A DNA stretch of 64,000 bases from positions 1 to 64,000 of the forward strand of contig NZ_NOKT01000007.1 of the NCBI RefSeq assembly GCF_002237655.1, written 5' to 3'. Below are positions 49,824 to 61,098 of this stretch, one piece after another (within the stretch, counting starts at the first letter, position 1; every line of letters begins with the position of its first letter). The notes beneath the pieces are model-generated. The model did not search any database. It saw only the letters and a list, made by a program, of their open reading frames with translations, and had not been told where the DNA came from. A program made the position numbers and the translations under genes. The DNA is from Streptomyces sp. XY006. Lineage in GTDB: Bacteria; Actinomycetota; Actinomycetes; Streptomycetales; Streptomycetaceae.

Positions 49824-52292
49824 GTGAACAAGGACGCGACCGACCCCTTCGTCCATGTCCGGGGCGCCAGTGAGAACAACCTGCGGAACGTCGACGTCGA
49901 CGTTCCGCGGGACGCGATGGTCGCCTTCACCGGCGTCTCGGGTTCGGGCAAGTCCTCCCTCGCGTTCGGCACGCTCTACGCGGAGGCCCAGCGGCGCTAC
50001 TTCGAGTCCGTGGCACCGTACGCCCGAAGGCTGCTGCAGCAGGTGGGCGCACCGCACGTGCAGGACATCACCGGACTGCCACCCGCCGTGGCCCTGCAGC
50101 AGCGGCGCGGGGCGGCCGGCTCGCGCTCGACGGTCGGCACCATCACCACGCTGTCCAATCTGCTGCGCATGCTGTACTCCCGCGCCGGCACCTATCCGCC
50201 CGGGGCCGAACGGCTGGAGGCCGAGTCGTTCTCACCCAACACCGCGGCCGGCGCCTGCCCGCAGTGCCACGGACTGGGCGTCGTGCACGACGTCGCCGAG
50301 GACCTGCTCGTCCCGGACCCCTCGCTGAGCATCCGCGGGGGAGCGATCGCCGCCTGGCCCGGCGCCTGGCAGGGGGCCAACCTGCGCAGTGTCGTGCACA
50401 ACCTGGGCATCGACATCGACCGCCCGTGGCGCAGGCTCAGGAAGAAGGACCGGGACTGGCTGCTGTACACCGACGAGCAGCCCTCCGTGTACATCGAGCC
50501 GGAGGAGGACCGCGTCGACTACGGCTACCAGGGCAAGTTCTGGAGCGCCCGCAAGCACGTCATGCACGTCCTCGCCGACTCCAAGAGCGAGAAGATGCGC
50601 GAACGGGCGCTCCGGTTCGTCAGAAGCGTGCCCTGCCCCGAGTGTCACGGCAGCGGACTGCGGCCCGAGGCGCTCGCCGTGACCTTCGCCGGACGTTCCA
50701 TCGCCGAGATCAACGCGATGCCGCTCACCGAGGTCCTGGCGCTGCTGCGGCCCGTCGCCGGGCGGTCCGAGGCCGACGCCACCACCTCGACCGCCCGGTC
50801 CGGGGAGACGACCGAGGCCGCGGTCCGGATCTGCGGCGACCTGGTCGCACGGATCGAGGTACTGCTCGACCTGGGCCTCGGATATCTCAGCCTCGGCCGC
50901 CGCTCGACGACCCTGTCGCCCGGCGAGGCGCAGCGCCTGCGGATCGCCACCCAGCTGCGCTCGGGGCTGTTCGGCGTCGTCTACGTCCTCGACGAACCCT
51001 CCGCGGGCCTGCACCCGGCCGATGCGGAACCGCTGCTGGACGTGCTGGACCGCCTCAAGGCGGCGGGCAACTCGCTCTTCGTCGTGGAGCACGACATGGA
51101 CGTCGTACGGCGGGCGGACTGGGTGGTCGACATCGGCCCCGGCGCGGGCGAGGGCGGCGGTCGCGTGCTGTACAGCGGCCCGGTCGCCGGTCTCGAACGG
51201 GTCGGGGAGTCGGCCACGGGCCAGTACCTGTTCGGGCGCGCCCGGCCGCTCGATCACCGCCCGCGCGCACCGCACGGCTGGCTGCACCTGAGCGGCGTCT
51301 CCCGCCACAATCTGCACGACGTGTCCGTCGACGTACCGCTCTGCGTGCTGACGGCGGTGACGGGCGTGTCCGGTTCCGGGAAGTCGACGCTGGTGACGCA
51401 GGTGCTCGCCGAGGTCGTCCGCGGCCACCTCGGACTCGTACCCGAGGAGCCCGACGACGCGCACCTGGAGGTCGACGTCCAGGACGCGTCGGGGGTCGAG
51501 TCGTTCGACCGGCTGGTCCTGGTCGACCAGCGGCCCATCGGCCGGACTCCCCGGTCCAACCTGGCCACGTACACCGGGATGTTCGACGCGGTGCGCAAGC
51601 TGTACGCGGCGACGGACGAGGCCACGGCGCGGGGCTACTCCGCCGGGCGGTTCTCCTTCAACGTGCCCGAAGGGCGGTGCGAGACCTGCCAGGGCGAAGG
51701 GTTCGTCGCGGTGGAACTGCTGTTCCTGCCCGGCACCTACGCGCCGTGCCCGACCTGCCGGGGCGCCCGGTACAACGCCGAGACGCTGGAAGTCACCTAC
51801 CAGGGCAAGAACATCGCGGAAGTGCTGGCGCTGTCCGTCGACGCCGCCGCCGAGTTCCTGTCCTCCGTCCCGGCCGCCTCCCGCAGTCTGGAGACGTTGC
51901 GCGAGGTGGGCCTGGGATACCTGCGGCTGGGCCAGCCCGCGACGGAACTCAGCGGGGGTGAGGCACAACGCATCAAACTGGCCACCGAACTGCAGCGGGC
52001 CCGCCGCGGACACGCGCTCTACCTGCTCGACGAGCCGACGGCGGGGCTGCACCCCTCGGACATCGCGCTGCTGCTGCGACAGTTGCACCGGCTCGTCGAC
52101 GCCGGCAACACGGTCGTCCTCGTCGAGCACGACCTGGACACGGTCGCCACCGCCGACTGGGTCATCGATCTCGGGCCGGGCGGCGGTGACGCGGGCGGGC
52201 GAGTGGTCGCGTCGGGCCGTCCGGCCAAGGTGGCGAAGGCCCGCCGCAGCGCGACCGCACCCTATCTCGCGGCCCGGCTCGCGCGATCCTGA
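49824..52292 (+). CDS. Class II UvrA (UvrA2/DrrC-like) ABC ATPase
   Basis: 822 aa, shorter than housekeeping UvrA (about 950-1000). Two ABC halves: Walker A GVSGSGKSS and GVSGSGKST, signatures TLSPGEAQRLRIA and ELSGGEAQRIKLA, zinc fingers with CPQC-CPEC and CETC-CPTC. The sequence passes directly from LRMLYSRAGTYPPG to FSPNTAAGACPQC, so the UvrB-binding domain is absent. Class II proteins are linked to DNA-damage tolerance and drug self-resistance (DrrC). GTG start at 49824 with a weak CAGGA. Close to the cluster but without its palindrome, so its link to the product is unproven. Confidence 0.93.
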   Translation: MNKDATDPFVHVRGASENNLRNVDVDVPRDAMVAFTGVSGSGKSSLAFGTLYAEAQRRYFESVAPYARRLLQQVGAPHVQDITGLPPAVALQQRRGAAGSRSTVGTITTLSNLLRMLYSRAGTYPPGAERLEAESFSPNTAAGACPQCHGLGVVHDVAEDLLVPDPSLSIRGGAIAAWPGAWQGANLRSVVHNLGIDIDRPWRRLRKKDRDWLLYTDEQPSVYIEPEEDRVDYGYQGKFWSARKHVMHVLADSKSEKMRERALRFVRSVPCPECHGSGLRPEALAVTFAGRSIAEINAMPLTEVLALLRPVAGRSEADATTSTARSGETTEAAVRICGDLVARIEVLLDLGLGYLSLGRRSTTLSPGEAQRLRIATQLRSGLFGVVYVLDEPSAGLHPADAEPLLDVLDRLKAAGNSLFVVEHDMDVVRRADWVVDIGPGAGEGGGRVLYSGPVAGLERVGESATGQYLFGRARPLDHRPRAPHGWLHLSGVSRHNLHDVSVDVPLCVLTAVTGVSGSGKSTLVTQVLAEVVRGHLGLVPEEPDDAHLEVDVQDASGVESFDRLVLVDQRPIGRTPRSNLATYTGMFDAVRKLYAATDEATARGYSAGRFSFNVPEGRCETCQGEGFVAVELLFLPGTYAPCPTCRGARYNAETLEVTYQGKNIAEVLALSVDAAAEFLSSVPAASRSLETLREVGLGYLRLGQPATELSGGEAQRIKLATELQRARRGHALYLLDEPTAGLHPSDIALLLRQLHRLVDAGNTVVLVEHDLDTVATADWVIDLGPGGGDAGGRVVASGRPAKVAKARRSATAPYLAARLARS

Positions 52293-52474
52293 CGACAGGC
52301 ACACGGTGATGCGGGCGGACACGCAAAGTCGCGCGCCGGCTCACCCGGCCGACCCGGCTGCTCACGGCACGCGGTCCCGAGGGCCTCGCGGAGGCGGTGC
52401 TGTCTGGGAGACGCGGACCTGGGCACCCGGTGCGGTACGCGTGACACGGATCCGCGGCAGGCGGGAGGCCCGAG

Positions 52475-53320
52475 ATGTCTGCGGAATCGGCCGGAACGAT
52501 TGCCCTCCCCGACGGTGAGGAGATCGCGGCGCTCGGGCAGGGCACCTGGTACCTGGGCGAGGACCCGGCCCGGCGTCAACAGGAGATCGCCGCGCTGCGG
52601 CTGGGCGTGGACCTGGGCATGACCGTCGTCGACACGGCGGAGATGTACGGCGACGGGGCGGCCGAGGAGCTCGTCGGGGAGGCCCTGCGGGGGCGGCGGG
52701 ACGACGTCTTCCTCGTCAGCAAGGTGCTGCCCGGCCACGCCGACCGGAAGGGCACCGTCGCCGCCTGCGAGGGCAGCCTGCGGCGGCTCGGTACGGAACG
52801 GCTGGACCTGTACCTGCTGCACTGGCGGGGACGGTGGCCACTCGAGGAGACCCTTGCGGGATTCACCGACCTGATGGAGGCGGGGAAGATCCGTCACTGG
52901 GGTGTGAGCAACCTGGACGTCGCCGGCATGGTCGAGCTGGCCACCCTCCCCGGAGGCGACGCCGCGGCCGTCGACCAGGTGCTGTACAACCTCTCCCGGC
53001 GCGGCATCGAGTGGGACCTGCTCCCCTGGTGCCGCGAGGCCGAGGTGACGGTCATGGCCTATTCCCCGATCGAGCAGGGGCGGATCCTGAACGTCGGGGC
53101 ACTGGATGCGGTGGCCCGGGCCCTCGGGGCGACACCGGCCCAGGTGGCGCTCGCCTGGGTGCTGCGACAGGGGGTGGCGGCGATCCCGCGTTCCGGATCA
53201 CCCGGCCACGTCCGGGAGAACCGCGGCGCGGTGGACCTCCACCTTCCCACCGAGGCGCTCGACGCCCTGGACGAGGCGTTCCCGCCGCCCGGCGGGCCCA
53301 CGCCCCTGGAGATGCTCTGA
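52475..53320 (+). CDS. Aldo/keto reductase
   Basis: 281 aa, single-domain TIM-barrel oxidoreductase using NADPH. The catalytic tetrad is visible: Asp in VVDTAEMYG, Tyr in the same segment, Lys in LVSKVLP, His in [21 protein letters not shown] is the cofactor phosphate-binding loop. GGGAGG precedes the ATG. No specific substrate can be assigned. It is monocistronic and converges on the DUF2267 gene. Confidence 0.93.
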   Translation: MSAESAGTIALPDGEEIAALGQGTWYLGEDPARRQQEIAALRLGVDLGMTVVDTAEMYGDGAAEELVGEALRGRRDDVFLVSKVLPGHADRKGTVAACEGSLRRLGTERLDLYLLHWRGRWPLEETLAGFTDLMEAGKIRHWGVSNLDVAGMVELATLPGGDAAAVDQVLYNLSRRGIEWDLLPWCREAEVTVMAYSPIEQGRILNVGALDAVARALGATPAQVALAWVLRQGVAAIPRSGSPGHVRENRGAVDLHLPTEALDALDEAFPPPGGPTPLEML

Positions 53321-53408
53321 AGGAATGACTCCAGCGACTGACGGAACCTCTCGCTCGGCCCGGCCGGCCGGACTCTGACCGAAGGCCGGGAACTCCACGG
53401 GCCGGACC

Positions 53409-53422
53409 CAGGTGGCCACCTG
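53409..53422. terminator. Possible terminator palindrome
   Basis: CAGGTGGCCACCTG, a perfect 14-bp palindrome followed by another CCAGGTGG, in the 130-bp gap between two converging genes. Weak as a hairpin because it has no loop. Confidence 0.3.
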
Positions 53423-53450
53423 CCCCAGGTGGACCCACGGGTCGGAGAGT

Positions 53451-53828
53451 CTAGCCCGGGGCGGCGACGAGAGCCTCGAAGTCCCGGGGCAACTGGGACA
53501 TGACCTGGCGGAACTCGCCGTCACTGACCGCGTCCTTCAGGGTGCTCAGCTCGGCCCGTACGCCCTCCCGGGCCTCCTCCGGGCTCACCCCCGCTCGCTC
53601 GCTCACCCGGTGGACGAACTCGTCGAGTCCGAAGGCCTCGGCCTCCGGAGTGGGGGAGACCAGCCGTTCCTGCAGCGGCTTGGGCAGTTCGGACGCGAGG
53701 TCCTGCGCCTCGCCCCTGGTGAGGCGCTCGGCCAGTGTTTCCAGGGTGGCCCGGGTGAGGGGCTCCGCCTTCTCCGGGGAGACAGGGGCGCGCCGGGTGA
53801 CGGTGTCGATGAACGTGTCGTAGTCCAT
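53451..53828 (-). CDS. DUF2267 protein
   Basis: 125 aa, all-helical, with the family pattern: start MDYDTFIDTVTRRA, TRATLETLAERLTRGEAQDLASELP, then a second similar half FVHRVSERAGVSPEEA ending in FRQVMSQLP. DUF2267 proteins are abundant in actinobacteria and of unknown function, often near stress genes. AAGGGAT lies 5 bases before the ATG. Runs against the aldo/keto reductase. Confidence 0.92.
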   Translation of the reverse strand: MDYDTFIDTVTRRAPVSPEKAEPLTRATLETLAERLTRGEAQDLASELPKPLQERLVSPTPEAEAFGLDEFVHRVSERAGVSPEEAREGVRAELSTLKDAVSDGEFRQVMSQLPRDFEALVAAPG

Positions 53829-54197
53829 GAGTGATCCCTTTTGTCATGCGCCTCGGCAGAGGCCGGGTGGCGTCGGACCTCTCCATGCTCCGGACGCGAG
53901 ACGCACTGTGCCTGCTCCCGGCGGGCGGAAAGGCAGCGGCTCGATACACCTCCGAGCACCAGTGCAGTCGGCCGGACGACACTCGGACCGTCGTACTGCC
54001 GTTCGAGGGGCCTGCGCATTTCAAGCTGCTCTGCCAGGGCAGGAGGAAGCATTCCTTTTCGGTCCCGGGTGCGGAGGCGCTCAGCGGGGGGCTCTGCGAA
54101 TCTCGACCGGGTGACAGCCGACGGCGGGCCCCTCGCCGAGACGTTCAAGATCATGGCCCGCCTCGTACCACCAGTGACTCGTGAAGGGAGCCTTACC
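53829..54197. other. Intergenic region without recognised features
   Basis: 369 bases between the divergent DUF2267 and DJ-1/PfpI genes. Frames through it are not protein-like and I see no repeat or strong promoter match. It should contain both promoters. Confidence 0.5.
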
Positions 54198-54764
54198 GTG
54201 ACACAGGAACTCCGAGGAGTGCGGGTGGGGATCCTGGCCACCGACGGCGTCGAACGCGTGGAACTCGACCAGCCGCGCGGTGCGTTGCAGGGCGCAGGGG
54301 CGAAGACCGAGATCCTCTCGCTCCATCACGGCGAGATCCAGGCCCGCCAGTTCGACCTCAACCCGGCGGGGACCTTCCCCGTGGACCGGCTGGTCGCCGA
54401 CGCCTCCGTCGACGACTACCACGCTCTGCTCCTGCCCGGCGGCACCATGAACCCTGACCAGCTGCGCATGGACCGTGACGCGGTGCGGTTCGTCAAGGAC
54501 TTCATGGCCAGTGGGAAACCGGTCGCGTCGATCTGCCACGGCCCGTGGACCCTGGTGGAAGCCGACGCCGTGCGCGGCCGCCGCCTGACGTCCTGGCCCA
54601 GCATCCGCACCGACCTGCGCAACGCCGGCGCGGAGGTCGTCGCCGACGAGGAGGTGGTCGTCGACGGGCAGCTGATCACCAGCCGCGGCCCGGCCGACCT
54701 GCCCGCCTTCTGCGCCGCCGTCGTGGAGCAGTTCGCCCGGGCGCACCACTCCGTGGCCGGCTGA
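54198..54764 (+). CDS. DJ-1/PfpI family protein
   Basis: 188 aa, class I glutamine-amidotransferase-like fold. The nucleophile elbow SICHGPWTL carries the Cys, with Glu earlier (DGVERVE) as in PfpI/YhbO proteins. LLLPGG and ITSRGPADLP are typical. Family members act as deglycases or proteases; the exact activity here is unknown. GTG start at 54198 with AGGGAG upstream. Confidence 0.92.
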   Translation: MTQELRGVRVGILATDGVERVELDQPRGALQGAGAKTEILSLHHGEIQARQFDLNPAGTFPVDRLVADASVDDYHALLLPGGTMNPDQLRMDRDAVRFVKDFMASGKPVASICHGPWTLVEADAVRGRRLTSWPSIRTDLRNAGAEVVADEEVVVDGQLITSRGPADLPAFCAAVVEQFARAHHSVAG

Positions 54765-54837
54765 ACCAGGGGCCGCGGACGCCTGGGCCGGGCAGGGAGC
54801 TCCGCCCCCCGACGAGACGTGATGTTCCTCGCACCCA

Positions 54838-54865
54838 TCGACTCGGACGTGTGCGCGTGTACAGT
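54838..54865 (+). promoter_or_regulatory. Possible panD promoter
   Basis: TCGACT (-35-like), 16 bases, TACAGT (-10), 57 bp before the panD ATG. A small stem CCTGC-ACAAA-GCAGG follows in the leader. Tentative. Confidence 0.35.
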
Positions 54866-54922
54866 GAAGACCGCCCTTGACCTGCACAAAGCAGGCAGGG
54901 AGCCGTCTTCCGGGAGTTGAAA

Positions 54923-55342
54923 ATGCTGCGCACCATGTTCAAGTCCAAGATCCATCGCGCCACCGTCACCCAGGCCGACCTGCACTACGTGGGATCCGTG
55001 ACGATCGACGCCGATCTGCTCGACGCCGCCGACCTGCTGCCCGGTGAGCTCGTGCACATCGTGGACATCACCAACGGGGCCCGCCTGGAGACGTACGTCA
55101 TCGAGGGCGAGCGCGGCTCCGGCGTGATCGGGATCAACGGGGCAGCGGCCCATCTCGTCCACCCCGGCGACCTCGTGATCATCATCAGCTACGCCCAGGT
55201 GACGGACGCCGAGGCGCGGGCACTCGCGCCGCGGGTCGTGCACGTCGACGGCGACAACCGGATCGTGGCCTTGGGCGCGGATCCGTCCGAGCCGGTGCCG
55301 GGCTCGGACCAGCAGCGCAGCCCGCAGGCCGTCGGGGCCTGA
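54923..55342 (+). CDS. panD: Aspartate 1-decarboxylase
   Basis: 139 aa. Converts L-aspartate to beta-alanine for pantothenate and Co[26 protein letters not shown] contains the Gly-Ser pair (residues 24-25 region) cleaved autocatalytically to form the pyruvoyl group. [13 protein letters not shown] and [10 protein letters not shown] are diagnostic, as is the Tyr of ISYAQV. ATG at 54923 with GGGAG upstream. The tail after residue 118 is longer than in Escherichia, as is common in Streptomyces. CoA is the precursor of all carrier-protein arms, but there is no sign of special linkage to the cluster. Confidence 0.96.
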   Translation: MLRTMFKSKIHRATVTQADLHYVGSVTIDADLLDAADLLPGELVHIVDITNGARLETYVIEGERGSGVIGINGAAAHLVHPGDLVIIISYAQVTDAEARALAPRVVHVDGDNRIVALGADPSEPVPGSDQQRSPQAVGA

Positions 55343-55370
55343 CCGGGACGACGAGAGCAGGAGCGTGCCC

Positions 55371-55715
55371 ATGAGCGAGCCGGAGATCCGTGACGACCGG
55401 GAGGCGGGGCGTCTGGAGGCCGTGGCCGACGGTGAAGTCCTCGGCCACATCGAGTACTTCGTGCTCGACAGCCCCGAACGCGCCCTCGTGCCCGTCCACA
55501 CGATCGTCGAGCCGGCCCACGAGGGCAAGGGCATCGCGGGCTCGCTGGCGCGCGAGCTGTACGCCATCGCCGCCCGCGAGCGCAGCGCCGTCGCGCCGCT
55601 GTGCCCCTACGTCGCCAAGTGGTCCGAGCGCCACCCCGACGAGGCCCCTCCGGCGCCGGAGCCCCTGCTGACAGCAGCCAAGAACTGGCTGAAGTCCCAC
55701 CCCGACCGCTTCTGA
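55371..55715 (+). CDS. GNAT-like N-acetyltransferase (YjdJ type)
   Basis: 114 aa, the short GNAT form. A beta sheet with HIEYFVLDSPER and LVPVHTIVEPAHEGKGIAGSLAREL, in which EGKGIAG is the acetyl-CoA pyrophosphate loop, then CPYVAKWSERHPD at the end. ATG at 55371 preceded by GCAGGAG, 28 bp after panD, so probably cotranscribed. Substrate unknown. Confidence 0.92.
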   Translation: MSEPEIRDDREAGRLEAVADGEVLGHIEYFVLDSPERALVPVHTIVEPAHEGKGIAGSLARELYAIAARERSAVAPLCPYVAKWSERHPDEAPPAPEPLLTAAKNWLKSHPDRF

Positions 55716-55799
55716 CCACCTAGAGCCACCCTGTCCGGCCCGGGCCGCCCCGACCACCGCTGGCGGGAGTGCCCCGGGCCGACAAGAGGGCGTGCGCGC

Positions 55800-55849
55800 A
55801 CGTCCCCGGCCGGTGGGGACACGTCCCCGGCCGGTGGGGACACGTCCCC
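55800..55849. repeat. 21-bp tandem repeat, 2.4 copies
   Basis: Unit ACGTCCCCGGCCGGTGGGGAC at 55800-55820 and 55821-55841, plus 8 more bases. Each unit is itself a dyad (GTCCCC/GGGGAC), so it could form hairpins after the GNAT gene. Confidence 0.85.
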
Positions 55850-56005
55850 GCGCGAGGCACTCCTGCCGCGCACCCGGCCCCGACCTCCACCGGCCCACGC
55901 TCGCCGGGGAAGGACCGCCCGCCTCGCGTACGCGGCTGCCTGCGGCTGCGCGGTGCTGAGCCGGGTGAGCGGGGGCTGCCCGTACAACCCGGCCGGGAAG
56001 CGGCG

Positions 56006-56066
56006 CCCCGCACCCCGCACCAGCACGAGCCCCGCACCCCGCACCAGCACGAGCCCCGCACCCCGC
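56006..56066. repeat. 24-bp tandem repeat, 2.5 copies
   Basis: Two perfect 24-bp units (56006-56029, 56030-56053) beginning CCCCGCACCCCGCACC and ending AGCACGAG, then a half unit. Non-coding gap between the GNAT and Pro-rich genes. Confidence 0.85.
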
Positions 56067-56104
56067 GCACACGACCGCCCGCGACCGGGCGATGGTGCGC
56101 CGTC

Positions 56105-56154
56105 AGGCGGGGCAGGCGGGGCAGGCGGGCCAAGCAGGCCAGGCAGGCCAGGCG
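56105..56154. repeat. Short degenerate repeats (CAGGCGGGG / CAGGCCAGG)
   Basis: About five 9-bp units in a row. The 565-bp gap 55716-56280 thus holds three separate tandem repeats and no convincing gene. Confidence 0.7.
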
Positions 56155-56280
56155 GCGTATGCTCGCGCGTCCCCCAGCTGGCCCCCTCCCCGTCCCGCCC
56201 CGGAGTGACTGCCGAGGCGGGTGTCGGGTAGGCGGGGGAGTAGTCCAGAGCCGGAGTCGTCCCACTGGCTGGAGGACCTG

Positions 56281-56607
56281 ATGACGAACCCGTATCCCGA
56301 CCCCGTGCCGCCGGCACCGACACCGGGCCCGGATCCCCGGCCGCCGGAGCCGCCCGGCCCCGACCCGGTGCCGAACCCGACACCCCCGCCCGGCCCCGAC
56401 CCCGTGCCGAACCCGACACCCCCGCCGGGGCCCGAGCCGACGCCACCGCCGCCCTCGCCCACGCCGCCACCGGGCCCGACCCCGCCCCCGCCGCCGGGGC
56501 CGGACCCCGTGCCGAACCCCCAACCCCCGCCGGGCCCGGACCCCTCCCCGATCCCCCCGGGGCCGGAACCCGTGCCCCATCCCGAGCCCGGGCCGCCGCT
56601 GTCCTGA
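56281..56607 (+). CDS. Small proline-rich protein
   Basis: 108 aa, more than half Pro, Asp or Gly, built of PGPDPVPNPTPPP-type repeats. No signal peptide, Cys or hydrophobic stretch. A good RBS (GGAGGA) lies just before the ATG at 56281 and a strong terminator follows the stop, which makes it a real gene despite its composition. I recall similar MTNPxPDPxPP proteins as common streptomycete hypotheticals. Function unknown; likely disordered. Confidence 0.7.
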   Translation: MTNPYPDPVPPAPTPGPDPRPPEPPGPDPVPNPTPPPGPDPVPNPTPPPGPEPTPPPPSPTPPPGPTPPPPPGPDPVPNPQPPPGPDPSPIPPGPEPVPHPEPGPPLS

Positions 56608-56627
56608 CATGCACGGCGGCATGAGAA

Positions 56628-56667
56628 CGGGGCCGGTGACAGTCCCGCGAGACTGTCACCGGCCCCG
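56628..56667. terminator. Bidirectional hairpin terminator
   Basis: Perfect 17-bp arms with a 6-nt loop between the converging Pro-rich gene and gnd. Confidence 0.9.
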
Positions 56668-56692
56668 GCCCGTGCCCGTTCGGCGCCGGGCG

Positions 56693-58132
56693 CTACGCCG
56701 TGACCTCCGACCGGTCCCCGCCCCACAGCGTGTGGAACGACCCGTCCCGGTCCACCCTCCGGTAGGTGTGCGCACCGAAGAAGTCCCTCTGACCCTGCGT
56801 CAGCGCCGCCGGCAGCCGCTCCGCCCGCAGGGCGTCGTAGTACGCGAGGGCCGCGGCGAAGCCGGGCGTCGGCACGCCCTGCCGGGTCGCGGCGACCAGC
56901 ACCTCGCGCCAGTCGTCCTGCGCGTCCGCGATCTCCTGCGCGAACGTGTCGTCCGACAGCAGGCTCGGCAGGTCCGGCCGCGCGTCGTAGGCCGCGCGGA
57001 TCCGGTCCAGGAACGCCGCCCGGATGATGCAGCCGCCGCGCCACAGCGCGGACACCGCGCCGAGGTCGATGTCCCAGCCGTACTCACCGCGCGCCGCGTC
57101 GATCTCGTGGAAGCCCTGCGTGTACGACACGATCTTCGACGCGTACAGCGCCTGCTCCACCCGGTCGGCGAAGGCCCGGGCCTCCGCCTCGCCGAGCGGC
57201 TTCGCCTTCGGGCCGGCCAGCCCGCGCGAGGCCTCCCGCAGCGCGGCGTGCCCGGAGAGGGAGCGGGCGAAGACGGCCTCCGCGATACCGGACACCGGCA
57301 CACCCAGGTCCAGCGCGATCTGCACGGTCCAGCGGCCCGTGCCCTTCTGCTCGGCCTGGTCCACCACCACGTCCACGAACGGCTTGCCCGTCCCCGCGTC
57401 CACGTGGGACAGCACCTCGGCCGTGATCTCGATCAGGTAGGAGTCGAGACGCCCCTGGTTCCAGGTGCGGAAGATGTCGGCGATCTCGGCGGGGGAGTAC
57501 CCGGCGACGTCCCGCAGCAGCTGGTACGCCTCGCCGATGAGCTGCATGTCCGCGTACTCGATGCCGTTGTGCACCATCTTCACGAAGTGCCCGGCACCGT
57601 CCGGACCGACGTGGGAGACGCACGGCGTGCCGTCGGCCGCCTTGGCCGAGATCTTCTCCAGCATCGGGCCGAGCGAGTCGTAGGACTCCTTCGGGCCGCC
57701 CGGCATGATGCTCGGGCCGTTGAGCGCGCCCTCCTCACCGCCGGAGACGCCCATGCCGACGAAGTGGATGCCCTGCTCGCGCAGCTCCCGCTCCCGGCGC
57801 CGGGTGTCCGCGAAGTGCGCGTTGCCACCGTCGATGATCATGTCGCCCGGCTCCAGCAGCGGCGCGAACTCCCGGATCACCGCGTCCGTCGGGTCACCGG
57901 CCTTCACCATCACGACCAGCCGCCGCGGCCGCTCCAGCGCCGCGACGAAGTCCTTGGCGCTCTCGCACGCGATGAACTCCCCCTCGCCGCCGAACTCCTC
58001 GACCAGCGCGTGCGTGCGCGAAGGCGTCCGGTTGTGCACCGCCACCGTGTAGCCGTTGCGGGCGAAGTTGCGGGCGAGGTTGCGGCCCATGACCGCAAGA
58101 CCCGTGACGCCGATCTGCGCTGTACTGCTCAT
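56693..58132 (-). CDS. gnd: 6-phosphogluconate dehydrogenase (decarboxylating)
   Basis: 479 aa, full length for the NADP-dependent long form. Oxidises 6-phosphogluconate to ribulose 5-phosphate, making NADPH and pentose. Rossmann motif GVTGLAVMGRNLARNFARNGY, MVKAGDPTDAVI, VGMGVSGGEEGALNGPSIMPGG, and the catalytic Lys/Asn region GAGHFVKMVHNGIEYADMQ. C-terminal QRDFFGAHTYRRVD is typical. ATG at 58132 with AGGAG upstream. Oxidative pentose-phosphate flux supplies NADPH to antibiotic synthesis, but this is a housekeeping copy by all appearances. Confidence 0.97.
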   Translation of the reverse strand: MSSTAQIGVTGLAVMGRNLARNFARNGYTVAVHNRTPSRTHALVEEFGGEGEFIACESAKDFVAALERPRRLVVMVKAGDPTDAVIREFAPLLEPGDMIIDGGNAHFADTRRRERELREQGIHFVGMGVSGGEEGALNGPSIMPGGPKESYDSLGPMLEKISAKAADGTPCVSHVGPDGAGHFVKMVHNGIEYADMQLIGEAYQLLRDVAGYSPAEIADIFRTWNQGRLDSYLIEITAEVLSHVDAGTGKPFVDVVVDQAEQKGTGRWTVQIALDLGVPVSGIAEAVFARSLSGHAALREASRGLAGPKAKPLGEAEARAFADRVEQALYASKIVSYTQGFHEIDAARGEYGWDIDLGAVSALWRGGCIIRAAFLDRIRAAYDARPDLPSLLSDDTFAQEIADAQDDWREVLVAATRQGVPTPGFAAALAYYDALRAERLPAALTQGQRDFFGAHTYRRVDRDGSFHTLWGGDRSEVTA

Positions 58133-58229
58133 TCGGTTCGCTCCTAAAGACCTCGGTATCGGTGCCGCCGGCGGGTACCCGCCGGCGTGACCCCCGCCGA
58201 CCATCCTGACGTGCCGCCACCTCGTCCGC

Positions 58230-58265
58230 ACGCGCGGGTCGTACGACACGCGCGGGTCGTACGAC
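58230..58265. repeat. 18-bp perfect tandem duplication with internal palindrome
   Basis: ACGCGCGGGTCGTACGAC twice in a row, each ending in the palindrome GTCGTACGAC. Lies in the 368-bp divergent gap between gnd and the cell-wall gene. Could be a tandem operator. Confidence 0.75.
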
Positions 58266-58431
58266 GTCGCGCAGGACGATACGCACGAGAGCCCCCTCGC
58301 ACTCAGCCGAGGTACGCGTCCCCGCGCACGCCGCACCCGCGCACCGCGTGGCGTACGCGATGCACCGCCGGGGCGCACGTCGCGCAACAGGGGCCTCATA
58401 CCGGCCATCCGAACCTCCGGGCGGCCGATAG

Positions 58432-60889
<2,458 letters not shown>

Positions 60890-61098
60890 CGGCTGCTCCT
60901 CTGCGTCAGGCGGGGGCGCTCGGCCCGGCGCGGCGAATGGTCGGCTTTCATGACCAACACCCTGCCGTGTCCGGGTGTTCCCGTCGTCGTCCCTGAGCAC
61001 TCATTGGGTCCTACTGCCGATGGAGTACGAGGGGAGCCCCGTCATCCCCAGGGTGGGCGACGAAAGTCAGGGGCCCCGGGACGTGTCCCTTAGGGGCC

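Noticed and set aside
49824-52292. Housekeeping UvrA of nucleotide excision repair
   Set aside because: The protein is about 130-180 residues too short and lacks the UvrB-binding domain.
56006-56066. CRISPR-like array
   Set aside because: The repeats are directly adjacent with no spacers and no cas genes are nearby.
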